11,770 bases of DNA, from assembly GCA_017478685.1 (NCBI GenBank), contig JAFVDC010000174.1, positions 1 through 11,770 of the forward strand. The letters are read 5' to 3'. The stretch is from Bacteroidales bacterium. Lineage in GTDB: Bacteria; Bacteroidota; Bacteroidia; Bacteroidales; UBA932. The notes beneath the pieces are model-generated. The model saw nothing but the letters and a program-made list of their open reading frames with translations, did not search any database and was not told the DNA's origin. This document shows, in pieces, positions 1-5,870 of this stretch; positions within the stretch are counted from its first letter, which is position 1; each line of letters starts with the position of its first letter. The position numbers and the translations under genes were made by a program.

Positions 1-123
1 ATCGAATTCGCCGCAGCCGCTTCCTGCCTCAAGCACACCATCATCGGAGACTACAACCGCGTAACCGTGGCCGAAGTTGAAGGCCTCATGGCGGGTGGCG
101 GTTCAGGCAGGGTAAGCAGGTAG
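1..123 (+). CDS. kdgK: 2-keto-3-deoxygluconate kinase, C-terminal end (partial)
   Basis: This is the last 40 codons of a gene that enters from the left edge and stops with TAG at 121-123. The peptide ends with the segments [20 protein letters not shown] and [12 protein letters not shown]. This resembles the C-terminus of PfkB-family sugar kinases of the KdgK type in Bacteroidales, where an alanine-rich helix and an SCLKH motif are followed by a GD.N.VT.EVE segment and a short basic tail ending in GRV.R. The enzyme phosphorylates 2-keto-3-deoxygluconate to KDPG in the cytoplasm. The next gene on the same strand is KDPG aldolase, which uses that product, and this pairing supports the call strongly. 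The two genes would normally be almost contiguous, but here they are separated by a palindrome array. The ATP-binding part lies outside the window, so the identity rests on the tail and the context. Confidence 0.8.
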   Translation: MEFAAAASCLKHTIIGDYNRVTVAEVEGLMAGGGSGRVSR

Positions 124-136
124 CTTTTTCCCCCCG

Positions 137-292
137 TGGACCTGGTCCAGGCCATTTTTGGACGCAGTGCAATTATAGGTGCTGGACCAGGTCCACCGAG
201 TATGGCTCTGAGGCAACTGTGTGGCATTGTTGGTGGACCAGGTCCACATAGTAAAAACACACCTCGTCCAAAAAGTGGCTGGACCAGGTCCG
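137..292 (-). repeat. Palindrome array 1 (kdgK-eda intergenic), inverted orientation
   Basis: This array has four copies of TGGACCWGGTCCA at 137-149, 183-195, 234-246 and 280-292; the last ends in G instead of A. The gaps are 33, 38 and 33 bp. The 38-bp centre matches the centres of the other arrays only when reverse-complemented (for example CTCTGAGG against CCTCAGAG), so this array lies in the opposite orientation to the four others. Each 33-bp gap contains a decayed site related to TGGACGAGGTGCA, 9 bp from the outer palindrome. The array fills almost the whole 199-bp gap between kdgK and eda and ends 30 bp before the eda start. If kdgK and eda are cotranscribed, the array sits in the mRNA, where each site could form a 5-bp hairpin with a CUG or CAG loop. 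Confidence 0.93.
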
Positions 293-322
293 CCACTCCA
301 AAAGTAAATTAGTTTAACAACT

Positions 323-985
323 ATGTCAAAGTTCAATAAAATAGATACTATCAGTATCATCAGAAACACCGGAATCGTGCCGGTGTTCTACAACAAGGAC
401 GTGGAACTCACCAAAAAGGTGGTGAAAGCCTGCTACGACGGCGGAATCCGCGCATTTGAATTCACAAACCGCGGAGACGGCGCACACAAGGTATTCGAGG
501 AACTCATGGCCTTTGTCAGGGCCGAATGCCCGGAAATGGCCCTTGGTGCAGGCACCATCCTGGATGCCCCCACCGCAGCGCTGTATGTTCAGATGGGTGC
601 CGATTTCCTGGTATCTCCCTGCTGTGTGGACGAGGTAATCACCCTTGCAAACCGTCGCGGAATCCCCTACAGCCCCGGCTGCGGCACGGTCACTGAGATT
701 GTGCATGCACAGGAGCGCGGCTGCGACCTTGTGAAGGTGTTCCCCGCAGGCACCGTCGGCGGTCCCGCATTCGTGAAGAACATCCTTGCTCCCCTGCCCT
801 GGGCCATGGTCATGTGCACCGGTGCAGTTGAGCCCACAGAGGACAACCTCAAGGCATGGGCAAAGAGCGGTGTCACTGCCGTCGGCATGGGCTCCAAGCT
901 CTTCCCCAAGGAGGTTATCGCCGCCGGAAACTGGGCCGCAATCTCCGAACTTTGCAAAAAATCCCTGGGCTGGTTCAAGCAGTGA
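323..985 (+). CDS. eda: 2-keto-3-deoxy-6-phosphogluconate (KDPG) aldolase
   Basis: This 220-residue protein belongs to the class I KDPG/KHG aldolase family, a cytoplasmic TIM barrel that splits 2-keto-3-deoxy-6-phosphogluconate into pyruvate and glyceraldehyde 3-phosphate. Visible landmarks are RNTGIVPVFYNKD (14-26), the catalytic-glutamate region FEFTNRG (45-51, E46), the phosphate-binding loop GAGTI (76-80), SPCCVDEV (99-106), GCGTVTE (120-126) and the Schiff-base lysine in DLVKVFPAG (136-144, K139). The C-terminal VGMGSKLFP forms the second phosphate loop. All expected catalytic residues are present and the length is normal for Bacteroidales homologues. The start ATG at 323 is the first Met that keeps the usual N-terminus; there is no Shine-Dalgarno, only an A/T-rich leader (TTTAACAAC at 313-321). 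With kdgK upstream it forms a hexuronate/pectin breakdown step, with a repeat array inserted between the two. Confidence 0.95.
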   Translation: MSKFNKIDTISIIRNTGIVPVFYNKDVELTKKVVKACYDGGIRAFEFTNRGDGAHKVFEELMAFVRAECPEMALGAGTILDAPTAALYVQMGADFLVSPCCVDEVITLANRRGIPYSPGCGTVTEIVHAQERGCDLVKVFPAGTVGGPAFVKNILAPLPWAMVMCTGAVEPTEDNLKAWAKSGVTAVGMGSKLFPKEVIAAGNWAAISELCKKSLGWFKQ

Positions 986-1036
986 AACTTTTTTGCAGTG
1001 AGAGCCGTATTATAAAAGTATCGACTTTAACTGCAA

Positions 1037-2086
1037 ATGAAACTTTCGCAATTCAACTTCGAGCTCCCCAAGGAGCGCATTGCATCTGAGCCCACCCGCT
1101 GGAGGGACGAAGCCCGCCTCATGGTGCTCCATAAGAACACCGGAGAGATAGAGCACAGGCTCTTCAAGGACATCATAGACTATTTCGGCAAAGGAGACAT
1201 CTTTGTGCTCAACGACACAAAGGTGTTTCCTTCCCGTATGTACGGCAAGAAGGAAAAGACCGGCGCGGACATCATGGTCCTCCTCCTCAGGGAGCTCAAC
1301 CGTGAGCAGCGCCTCTGGGACGTGATCGTGGATCCCGCCCGCAAAATCCGTATCGGCAACAAACTCTACTTCGGAGAGGATGAAAGCCTTGTGGCAGAGG
1401 TGATTGACAACACCACTTCCCGTGGCCGAACCCTTCGTTTCCTCTTCGACGGCACCTACGAGGAATTCAAGGAAACCCTCTTCGGCCTTGGAGAACCTTA
1501 TGTGCCTGAATGGGTAAAGGAAAAGGTTACCCCGGAAGACACTGAGAACTACCAGACCATCTTTGCAAAACACGAGGGCGCGGTAAGCGCTCCGGCAGCC
1601 GGCCTGCACTTCTCCAGGGAGCTGTTCAACCGCATGATTCTCAAGGACATTGAGAAAACCTTCATCACCGTACACATGGGTATCGGCCACTTCCGTACAG
1701 TAGATGTGGAGGACCTTTCCAAGCACAGGATGGATTCCGAACGCCTTATCATCCCGGAAGATGCCGCCGCAGCCATCAACAAGGCCAAGCGTTCCGGAAA
1801 GAAGGTGGTTGCAATTGGCGCAACCGTCATGAGGGGCCTGGAAACCTATGTCACCACCACCCATGAGGTAAATCCGTTTGACGGCTGGACCAACAAGTTC
1901 ATCTTCCCGCCGTACCAGTATTCGGTGCCGGATGCCATTGTGTCCAACTTCCATCTTCCGGAAAGCACCATGCTCATGAGCGTGGCCGCATTCGGCGGAT
2001 ACAAGCCCGTGATGGCAGCCTATGAGGAAGCCCTCAAGGAAGGCTACAGGTTCGGCCCTTACGGAGACGCCCTTCTGGTCCTGTAG
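1037..2086 (+). CDS. queA: S-adenosylmethionine:tRNA ribosyltransferase-isomerase
   Basis: This 349-residue protein is a QueA. It transfers and isomerises the ribosyl part of SAM onto 7-aminomethyl-7-deazaguanine in tRNA, giving epoxyqueuosine at the wobble position of GUN-anticodon tRNAs. Diagnostic segments are the N-terminal MKLSQFNFELPKERIA, FVLNDTKVFPSRMYG near residues 56-70, SAPAAGLHFSRELF near 190-203, the VHMGIGHFRTV segment, VVAIGATVMRGLE, and the C-terminal block SNFHLPESTMLMSVAAFGGY with a YGDALLVL end. Length and motif order are normal and nothing is missing. The start at 1037 is 51 bp after eda, so cotranscription is possible although the functions are unrelated. Translation stops with TAG at 2084-2086 and a hairpin terminator follows. 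Confidence 0.96.
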   Translation: MKLSQFNFELPKERIASEPTRWRDEARLMVLHKNTGEIEHRLFKDIIDYFGKGDIFVLNDTKVFPSRMYGKKEKTGADIMVLLLRELNREQRLWDVIVDPARKIRIGNKLYFGEDESLVAEVIDNTTSRGRTLRFLFDGTYEEFKETLFGLGEPYVPEWVKEKVTPEDTENYQTIFAKHEGAVSAPAAGLHFSRELFNRMILKDIEKTFITVHMGIGHFRTVDVEDLSKHRMDSERLIIPEDAAAAINKAKRSGKKVVAIGATVMRGLETYVTTTHEVNPFDGWTNKFIFPPYQYSVPDAIVSNFHLPESTMLMSVAAFGGYKPVMAAYEEALKEGYRFGPYGDALLVL

Positions 2087-2151
2087 TTTTTTCAAAAAAC
2101 AGCCGTATCTTTTTATAAGGATTCTGTTGTTTTAGCAAAATATTCACGTGA

Positions 2152-2187
2152 AACAACGCTTTCTTTTACGGGGAGGCGTTGTTTTTT
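2152..2187 (+). terminator. Rho-independent-type terminator after queA
   Basis: AACAACGC (2152-2159) is the perfect complement of GCGTTGTT (2176-2183), separated by a 16-nt loop and followed directly by four more T residues (2184-2187). It lies 65 bp after the queA stop and would end the eda-queA transcript. The terminator's right arm overlaps the upstream part of the dprA promoter region. Confidence 0.75.
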
Positions 2188-2207
2188 GTGTTTAAGGCAT
2201 ATCTTTG
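2179..2207 (+). promoter_or_regulatory. Bacteroidetes-type promoter for dprA
   Basis: TATCTTTG at 2200-2207 is an exact match to the Bacteroidetes -7 element TAnnTTTG. A TTG at 2179-2181, 18 bp upstream, could serve as the -33 element, although the ideal spacing is slightly longer. Only 5 nt lie between the -7 box and the dprA ATG at 2213, so the transcript may be leaderless or nearly so. Confidence 0.6.
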
Positions 2208-2212
2208 AGGCC

Positions 2213-3382
2213 ATGAACTACACCGACGAACACGTGGCGCTGTGCGCCCTGAACAAGATTTTCGGGTATCATCCCGCAATTGCCCTCTCTTTAATGGGAA
2301 AGGCCGGTAGCGCCCTGGCGCTTTTTGGCCCTGGCATTTCGAGCGAAGTTGAGAAATCTCCTCATCCCGACCTCCTTACCCAACTGACGCCTTCGGCCCT
2401 GGAGTGGGCGCGCACGGAACTCTCCAGTCTGGAGGCCCGCGGATTCCGCTTTGTCACCATCATCGACGAAGACTATCCGGAGGCGCTCCGGGAATGCGAC
2501 GGGCCGCCTATCGGCCTTTATCTTAACGGAAGTTCATCGCCTACGGAAATATTCGGGATGAGGCCCATGATAGGGTTTGTGGGCACGCGGGACATCAGCC
2601 CCTACGGGCAACTTTGGTGTCAGAAACTGGTGAGGGCCCTTGCCGAAGCCCCGGTGCAGCCCTGTATCGTGAGCGGAATGGCCATGGGGGCCGATGGCAT
2701 TGCCCACCGGACCGCACTGGAATGCGGGCTGCCAACCGTAGGGGTCATGGCCACCGGGATAGACAGCATTTACCCGTGGCAACACGAGAAGCTGGCCATG
2801 GAAATTGTCGCGCGCCCGGGGTGCGGCCTTGTGACGGACTATCCCCTCCGGACATCGCCGGTGGCGCTGAATTTCCTTCGGCGAAACAGGATAATAGCCG
2901 GGCTGGTTTCGGCCGTAGTGGTGGTCGAATCCAAAAGCCGGGGCGGCTCCCTCATGACCGCAAAATACGCCTGTGAGTACAACCGGGAGCTGTTTGCGCT
3001 GCCGGGGAGAATAGACGATGCCCGTTCGGCCGGCTGCAACTCCCTCATCCACGCACAGATGGCCCGCATCATCACGTCTCCGGAAGAGCTGGTGGGGGAA
3101 CTGGGGCTGGGGCGTCTTTCCCGCGGCGCAGGAGGCTCCTGGGCTGCCGGTGCAGGGGCATCGCTGCGGAGCATCCTGGCGCGGAAATACGGGGAAGGAT
3201 CGGCCCCGGTTTACATCGGGGACCTTGTACGGGAAAACACCGGCATCACGGTAGACGCCATTGCCGCCCGGCTCCACATCCCCCACCAGGACGCCCTCAC
3301 CGCCGTCGCCCTGATGGAAGCCGATGGCATCCTCTCCACCGACATCCTCGGCCGCTGCTCGCTGACCCCGAACTATTCTTAG
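2213..3382 (+). CDS. dprA: DNA-processing protein DprA/Smf
   Basis: This 389-residue protein of the DprA family binds incoming single-stranded DNA and loads RecA during natural transformation. Many Bacteroidetes keep it without known competence. In order it has an N-terminal helical SAM-like region (about 1-65); the Rossmann-like core with FVGTRDISPYG, then VSGMAMGADGIAHRTALECG, GIDSIYPWQHEKLA, ALNFLRRNRIIAGL, VVVVESKSRGGSLMTA and FALPGRIDDARSAGCNSLI; and a C-terminal winged-helix-like domain (about 315-389). All hallmark glycines and the RNR.IAGL motif are present. An in-frame ATG exists at 2186, but it lies upstream of the -7 box, so 2213 is preferred. The gene has its own promoter and marks the left end of the accessory region: an array begins 57 bp after its stop. 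Confidence 0.95.
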   Translation: MNYTDEHVALCALNKIFGYHPAIALSLMGKAGSALALFGPGISSEVEKSPHPDLLTQLTPSALEWARTELSSLEARGFRFVTIIDEDYPEALRECDGPPIGLYLNGSSSPTEIFGMRPMIGFVGTRDISPYGQLWCQKLVRALAEAPVQPCIVSGMAMGADGIAHRTALECGLPTVGVMATGIDSIYPWQHEKLAMEIVARPGCGLVTDYPLRTSPVALNFLRRNRIIAGLVSAVVVVESKSRGGSLMTAKYACEYNRELFALPGRIDDARSAGCNSLIHAQMARIITSPEELVGELGLGRLSRGAGGSWAAGAGASLRSILARKYGEGSAPVYIGDLVRENTGITVDAIAARLHIPHQDALTAVALMEADGILSTDILGRCSLTPNYS

Positions 3383-3439
3383 TGTCGGGCCCATTGATCT
3401 ATGCTCACTATTATCACTATGCCTGTGCCGGACACGCCG

Positions 3440-3712
3440 TGGACCTGGTCCAAGGCTCTATGCCATTCAAGTACCTCCGCCGATACACAGTGGACCTGGT
3501 CCAGGGCCTTCGCGGACCTGGTCCAGCCACTTTTTGGACTTGGTACCATTTCACCCCCTGGACCTGGTCCAGCCACCATGCCCCACAGGTACCCCAGAGC
3601 CACACTCGCTGGACCTGGTCCACCACACAAAATTGCACCGCGGCCAGATATCGGCCACACCAAGGCCAAAACACAGTCACACAGCGGCCAAACACCCCCT
3701 GGACCTGGTCCA
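3440..3712 (+). repeat. Palindrome array 2 (upstream of the transposase gene)
   Basis: There are six sites at 3440-3452, 3491-3503, 3513-3525 (first base C), 3559-3571, 3610-3622 and 3700-3712, with gaps of 38, 9, 33, 38 and 77 bp. The 77-bp gap equals 33 + 13 + 31, and a decayed site (CACACCAAGGCCA, 3656-3668) sits exactly where this predicts. All six sites have T as the middle base. The array holds two 38-bp centres, so it looks like one and a half to two units fused. It fills most of the gap between dprA and the transposase gene (3383-3765) and ends 53 bp before that gene, so any transposase promoter must lie inside or just beyond it. Confidence 0.93.
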
Positions 3713-3765
3713 GCACCCATAAATCTTTAACAACCATATAATCAAACAACTAATCGAGCACGCCT

Positions 3766-4674
3766 ATGAAAAGAATTGTTTTTCGCACACTCCCCTCCGG
3801 TGAACAAGCCAATGTCCAGCCCTATCACATAAGCATGAAGGGCCTTAAAACGGCCATTCTCTGCCGTGACGAGGAGGACTACGGTGTACGTGTCAAATAC
3901 CTCGCCATCTGCTCCCACCGCAAGAATGTCATTGTTATAATCTATGCCACCGTATCTAACCATTGCCATATTGCCGTTCTTGCCAAATCGTATGTAGAAG
4001 CTTGCGAATTCGCCGAAGAGCTGAAGCGTATATACGCACAGTGGATTCATTCCAAGTACAGGGAGAAAAAGTTGCTCAGGAATGTAGACGTCCAGGCTAT
4101 CCTTCTTGATAACGATTCCTATGTGAGAAATGCCCTGGCATATATCCCTCGCAATGCTGCCGATAACGGTAGCCCCATCGACACATATCGATGGAGTGGC
4201 TACAGGGCTATGTTCTCAGAGAAAAAGCCAAGTGGAATCCCTGTAAACAAATTCACAAGGAGAGAGCAGGACAGGATAATGCATTCACGTGAAGACCTTA
4301 AAGACGTGAAATGGGAGGTTGACGGCTATGGGGAACTGATTCCAGAATCGTTCTGTGACGTGGAGTATCTGGAGCAGGCCTTCAATAATGACCAGGCTTT
4401 CTGGCTCAGGATGGTCGGGGGCGTCAACACCGCCGAGATGGAGGAAACTCTGGTGGAGGCTCCAAGGCGGATGCTGCCGGACAGTGAGTTTTACAAGGTT
4501 GTGGCCGATATAGTAGACCGCTGGTTCAAAACGGATATCGGCCAACTCACGACCGAAAAGAAAAAACGAATCCTCCCCTACCTGTGGCGCACCCGCAAGA
4601 CTACGGTGAATCAACTGGCAAGGGTTATCGGCATTGACCGGGAAGAGGTCAAAAGGGCCATCAGAAAGCCTTGA
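3766..4674 (+). CDS. REP-associated-type tyrosine transposase (Y1/HUH, IS200-like domain)
   Basis: This 302-residue protein has an N-terminal Y1_Tnp-type domain (about 20-150). The HUH motif is SNHCHIAVL with H66 and H68, in the position of the NHVH motif of RAYTs. About 50-60 residues later comes RNALAYIPRNAADNG, equivalent to the YI..NPVRAG segment of RAYTs, with Y119 and Y126 as candidate nucleophiles. It is followed by YRWSGYRAMF, matching the family's YPWSSYRAY block. A C-terminal extension (about 151-302) ends in a helix-turn-helix-like stretch (TVNQLARVIGIDREEVKRAI, about 279-298). HUH enzymes of this kind nick and join single-stranded DNA at hairpins and are generally domesticated single-copy genes flanked by REP palindromes. 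Here arrays lie on both sides (ending 53 bp before, starting 91 bp after), making it the natural partner of the repeats. No terminal inverted repeats of a classical IS are seen. The partnership is inferred from position. Confidence 0.85.
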   Translation: MKRIVFRTLPSGEQANVQPYHISMKGLKTAILCRDEEDYGVRVKYLAICSHRKNVIVIIYATVSNHCHIAVLAKSYVEACEFAEELKRIYAQWIHSKYREKKLLRNVDVQAILLDNDSYVRNALAYIPRNAADNGSPIDTYRWSGYRAMFSEKKPSGIPVNKFTRREQDRIMHSREDLKDVKWEVDGYGELIPESFCDVEYLEQAFNNDQAFWLRMVGGVNTAEMEETLVEAPRRMLPDSEFYKVVADIVDRWFKTDIGQLTTEKKKRILPYLWRTRKTTVNQLARVIGIDREEVKRAIRKP

Positions 4675-4689
4675 GAGTACCTTCATAGG

Positions 4690-4765
4690 AATAGGCCTCG
4701 GGCATCCCGTAGTGCCGATGGGTTCTGTCCCGGCTCAGTTAGGGCCGATAACTGGAGCTATGATC
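4690..4765 (+). pseudogene. Eroded remnant of the tatD 5' region
   Basis: This stretch matches codons about 49-76 of the intact tatD (9428-9512) after small gaps are allowed. Shared blocks are GGCCTC.GGCATCCCG.AGTG at the left, ATGG and GTTC.GTC in the middle, and GGCCGATAACTGG.GCTATGA at the right, running directly into the first palindrome at 4766 exactly as in tatD. One block of about 15 bp is deleted and about 14 bp of unrelated sequence is inserted, so it cannot be coding. It is the oldest-looking of three tatD 5' copies in the window. Confidence 0.75.
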
Positions 4766-4943
4766 TGGACCAGGTCCAAAGCTTTTTTGGACGAGGTGCA
4801 ATTACAGGTGGTGGACCTGGTCCAGGCAGTGTGCCCCAGAATGCCGTAGAAGGCACAGTCGGTGGACCTGGTCCACAGGGTAAAATAGCACCTAGTCCAG
4901 ATTATGGCTGGACCAGGTCCACTGATGCCCTGGACCAGGTCCA
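4766..4943 (+). repeat. Palindrome array 3 (downstream of the transposase gene)
   Basis: Five exact sites lie at 4766-4778, 4812-4824, 4863-4875, 4909-4921 and 4931-4943, with gaps of 33, 38, 33 and 9 bp. Gap layout and spacer sequence are almost the same as in the array inside tatD (9513-9690): I count 14 differences in 178 bp, several of them the A/T swap at palindrome centres. The two 33-bp spacers are inverted copies of one another at their core (TGGAC.AGGTGC on opposite strands), giving the unit overall dyad symmetry. The 38-bp centre contains GTGCC and GGCAC as a further inverted pair. With the tatD remnant and the promoter at 5022 it accounts for the gene-free stretch 4675-5045. Confidence 0.95.
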
Positions 4944-5021
4944 CCCCCAGCATACAAAGACAAGAGCATATAGCCCCCGCCCTGTAGCGAAATCCGCCAC
5001 AAGGCTAATTGCGAAAAAGGA

Positions 5022-5029
5022 TACCTTTG
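5022..5029 (+). promoter_or_regulatory. -7 promoter element upstream of the WG-like/barrel gene pair
   Basis: TACCTTTG matches the Bacteroidetes -7 consensus TAnnTTTG and lies 16 bp before the ATG at 5046. I do not see a convincing -33 TTTG at the right distance. Confidence 0.5.
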
Positions 5030-5045
5030 CCAAAAATGAACCGCT

Positions 5046-5870
5046 ATGAATAAACAGTTTCCTATTGTCTTATTGCTAATGGCAGGCATGCTGGCCTGGA
5101 CAGAACTCCCAGCCCAGGTGCCCCCCGCCAGTGATCCCGTGGTTGTGGCAACATACTGCTACCACTGCGGCTGGATAGACCTGGAAAAAGGAGAAAACCA
5201 CCGTTCAGACTGTCCGTACGTGAACGGAAGCGGAAGCGGCAGCTCCAGCCGTGGATCAGGCTCCAAATCCAGTTCCTCCTACATTGATCCGGTCATATCC
5301 CAGGCCATTACCTCTATGGGCTACGCGGCAGGAGAAGCCCTGGGCGCCGCCTTCGACCGTAGCGTGGAAAACTTCTACGCCAGTTCTATGGTCAACTATA
5401 GCGGCCTTCGTCCCGGAGACACCAACGGCACTTACGTGACCGGCCGTAACGGGAAACACGGATCTGTAGGCGTATTTGACAATGATCATAATACCAGATG
5501 GTGGAAAGTACCGCCCGTGTACAAGGACCTTAAGATCTTTGATATGAGCGCCATCATCGCCTTGAAGAAAAACGGAAGCGTAGGCGTTCTGGACGCATCC
5601 GGCAAACGCGCAAAAAAGATTGTTCCCTTTGAATACGACGACTTCCAGGTACTGGGCCAGCGCAACGGGAAAGGCCTGGTATACGCCCTTGGAGTGAAAG
5701 ACGGGGAAAAGATGCGCTGGAGCATCTGGAACGGCAATTCCCGGCTCATTGTAGATGAATTCGACAACATCCGACTGACGGAAGAAGGCATTGTGGCCGA
5801 GTCCGGAGACCGTTATATGGTATATGACATTGAAGGCCAGCTCAGGACAATCTTAGTGAACAGGAAATGA
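5046..5870 (+). CDS. Secreted WG-repeat-like protein with a Cys-His N-terminal motif
   Basis: I do not recognise a named gene. The 274-residue product has a signal peptide (1-23, ending LPAQ). A small possible metal site follows, with C38, C41, H52 and C56 in the context CYHCGW and HRSDCPY. Next come a Gly/Ser-rich linker (about 61-78), a glycine/alanine helix (about 83-105), and a C-terminal half that reads like degenerate WG/KWG repeats: units such as KNGSVGVLDASGK followed by IVPFEYDDFQVL, and an earlier GKHGSVGVFDND. WG-repeat proteins of Bacteroidetes are usually exported and poorly characterised. The stop overlaps the start of the next gene (ATGA), indicating translational coupling with the barrel-like protein. 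It lies between two palindrome arrays, so it is probably accessory cargo. Function unknown. Confidence 0.8.
   Translation: MNKQFPIVLLLMAGMLAWTELPAQVPPASDPVVVATYCYHCGWIDLEKGENHRSDCPYVNGSGSGSSSRGSGSKSSSSYIDPVISQAITSMGYAAGEALGAAFDRSVENFYASSMVNYSGLRPGDTNGTYVTGRNGKHGSVGVFDNDHNTRWWKVPPVYKDLKIFDMSAIIALKKNGSVGVLDASGKRAKKIVPFEYDDFQVLGQRNGKGLVYALGVKDGEKMRWSIWNGNSRLIVDEFDNIRLTEEGIVAESGDRYMVYDIEGQLRTILVNRK

Noticed and set aside
313..321. Shared TTTAACAAC after arrays 1 and 2 (also 3726-3734) as an array boundary motif
   Set aside because: It is not found after the other three arrays and is typical A/T-rich leader sequence before Bacteroidetes start codons.
103..369. Long minus-strand reading frames across the arrays, giving GPGP, WTWS and DLVQ peptides
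   Set aside because: They arise because the palindrome has no stop codon in any frame; they lack promoters and recognisable domains.
1010..2095. 361-codon minus-strand frame opposite queA
   Set aside because: It is a shadow of queA, whose plus-strand product matches its family over the full length.
2087..2100. Short T-run/A-run inverted pair right after the queA stop as a terminator
   Set aside because: A stem of only A-T pairs with a one-base loop is not stable; the GC-containing hairpin at 2152-2187 is the better candidate.
2186..2212. Upstream ATG as the dprA start
   Set aside because: It lies upstream of the -7 promoter box at 2200-2207 and adds residues not typical of DprA.
2534..3394. 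286-codon minus-strand frame opposite dprA
   Set aside because: Codon-bias shadow of dprA; no family features.
3440..3712. CRISPR-like array (short palindromic repeats with 33-38 bp spacers)
   Set aside because: The 'spacers' are conserved between arrays and themselves carry decayed repeats, gap sizes alternate in a fixed pattern, the repeat is only 13 bp, and no cas gene is present.
3382..3749. Several overlapping plus- and minus-strand reading frames of 60-119 residues through array 2
   Set aside because: Same artefact of the stop-free palindrome; composition is just translated repeats.
3766..4674. Ordinary insertion sequence (IS200/IS605 type) with defined ends
   Set aside because: No accessory TnpB gene and no matching left and right ends specific to this gene; the flanking repeats occur at other loci without a transposase, which fits a RAYT better.
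4634..4849. 71-codon frame overlapping the transposase 3' end and array 3
   Set aside because: It is a chance frame through the eroded tatD remnant and the array.
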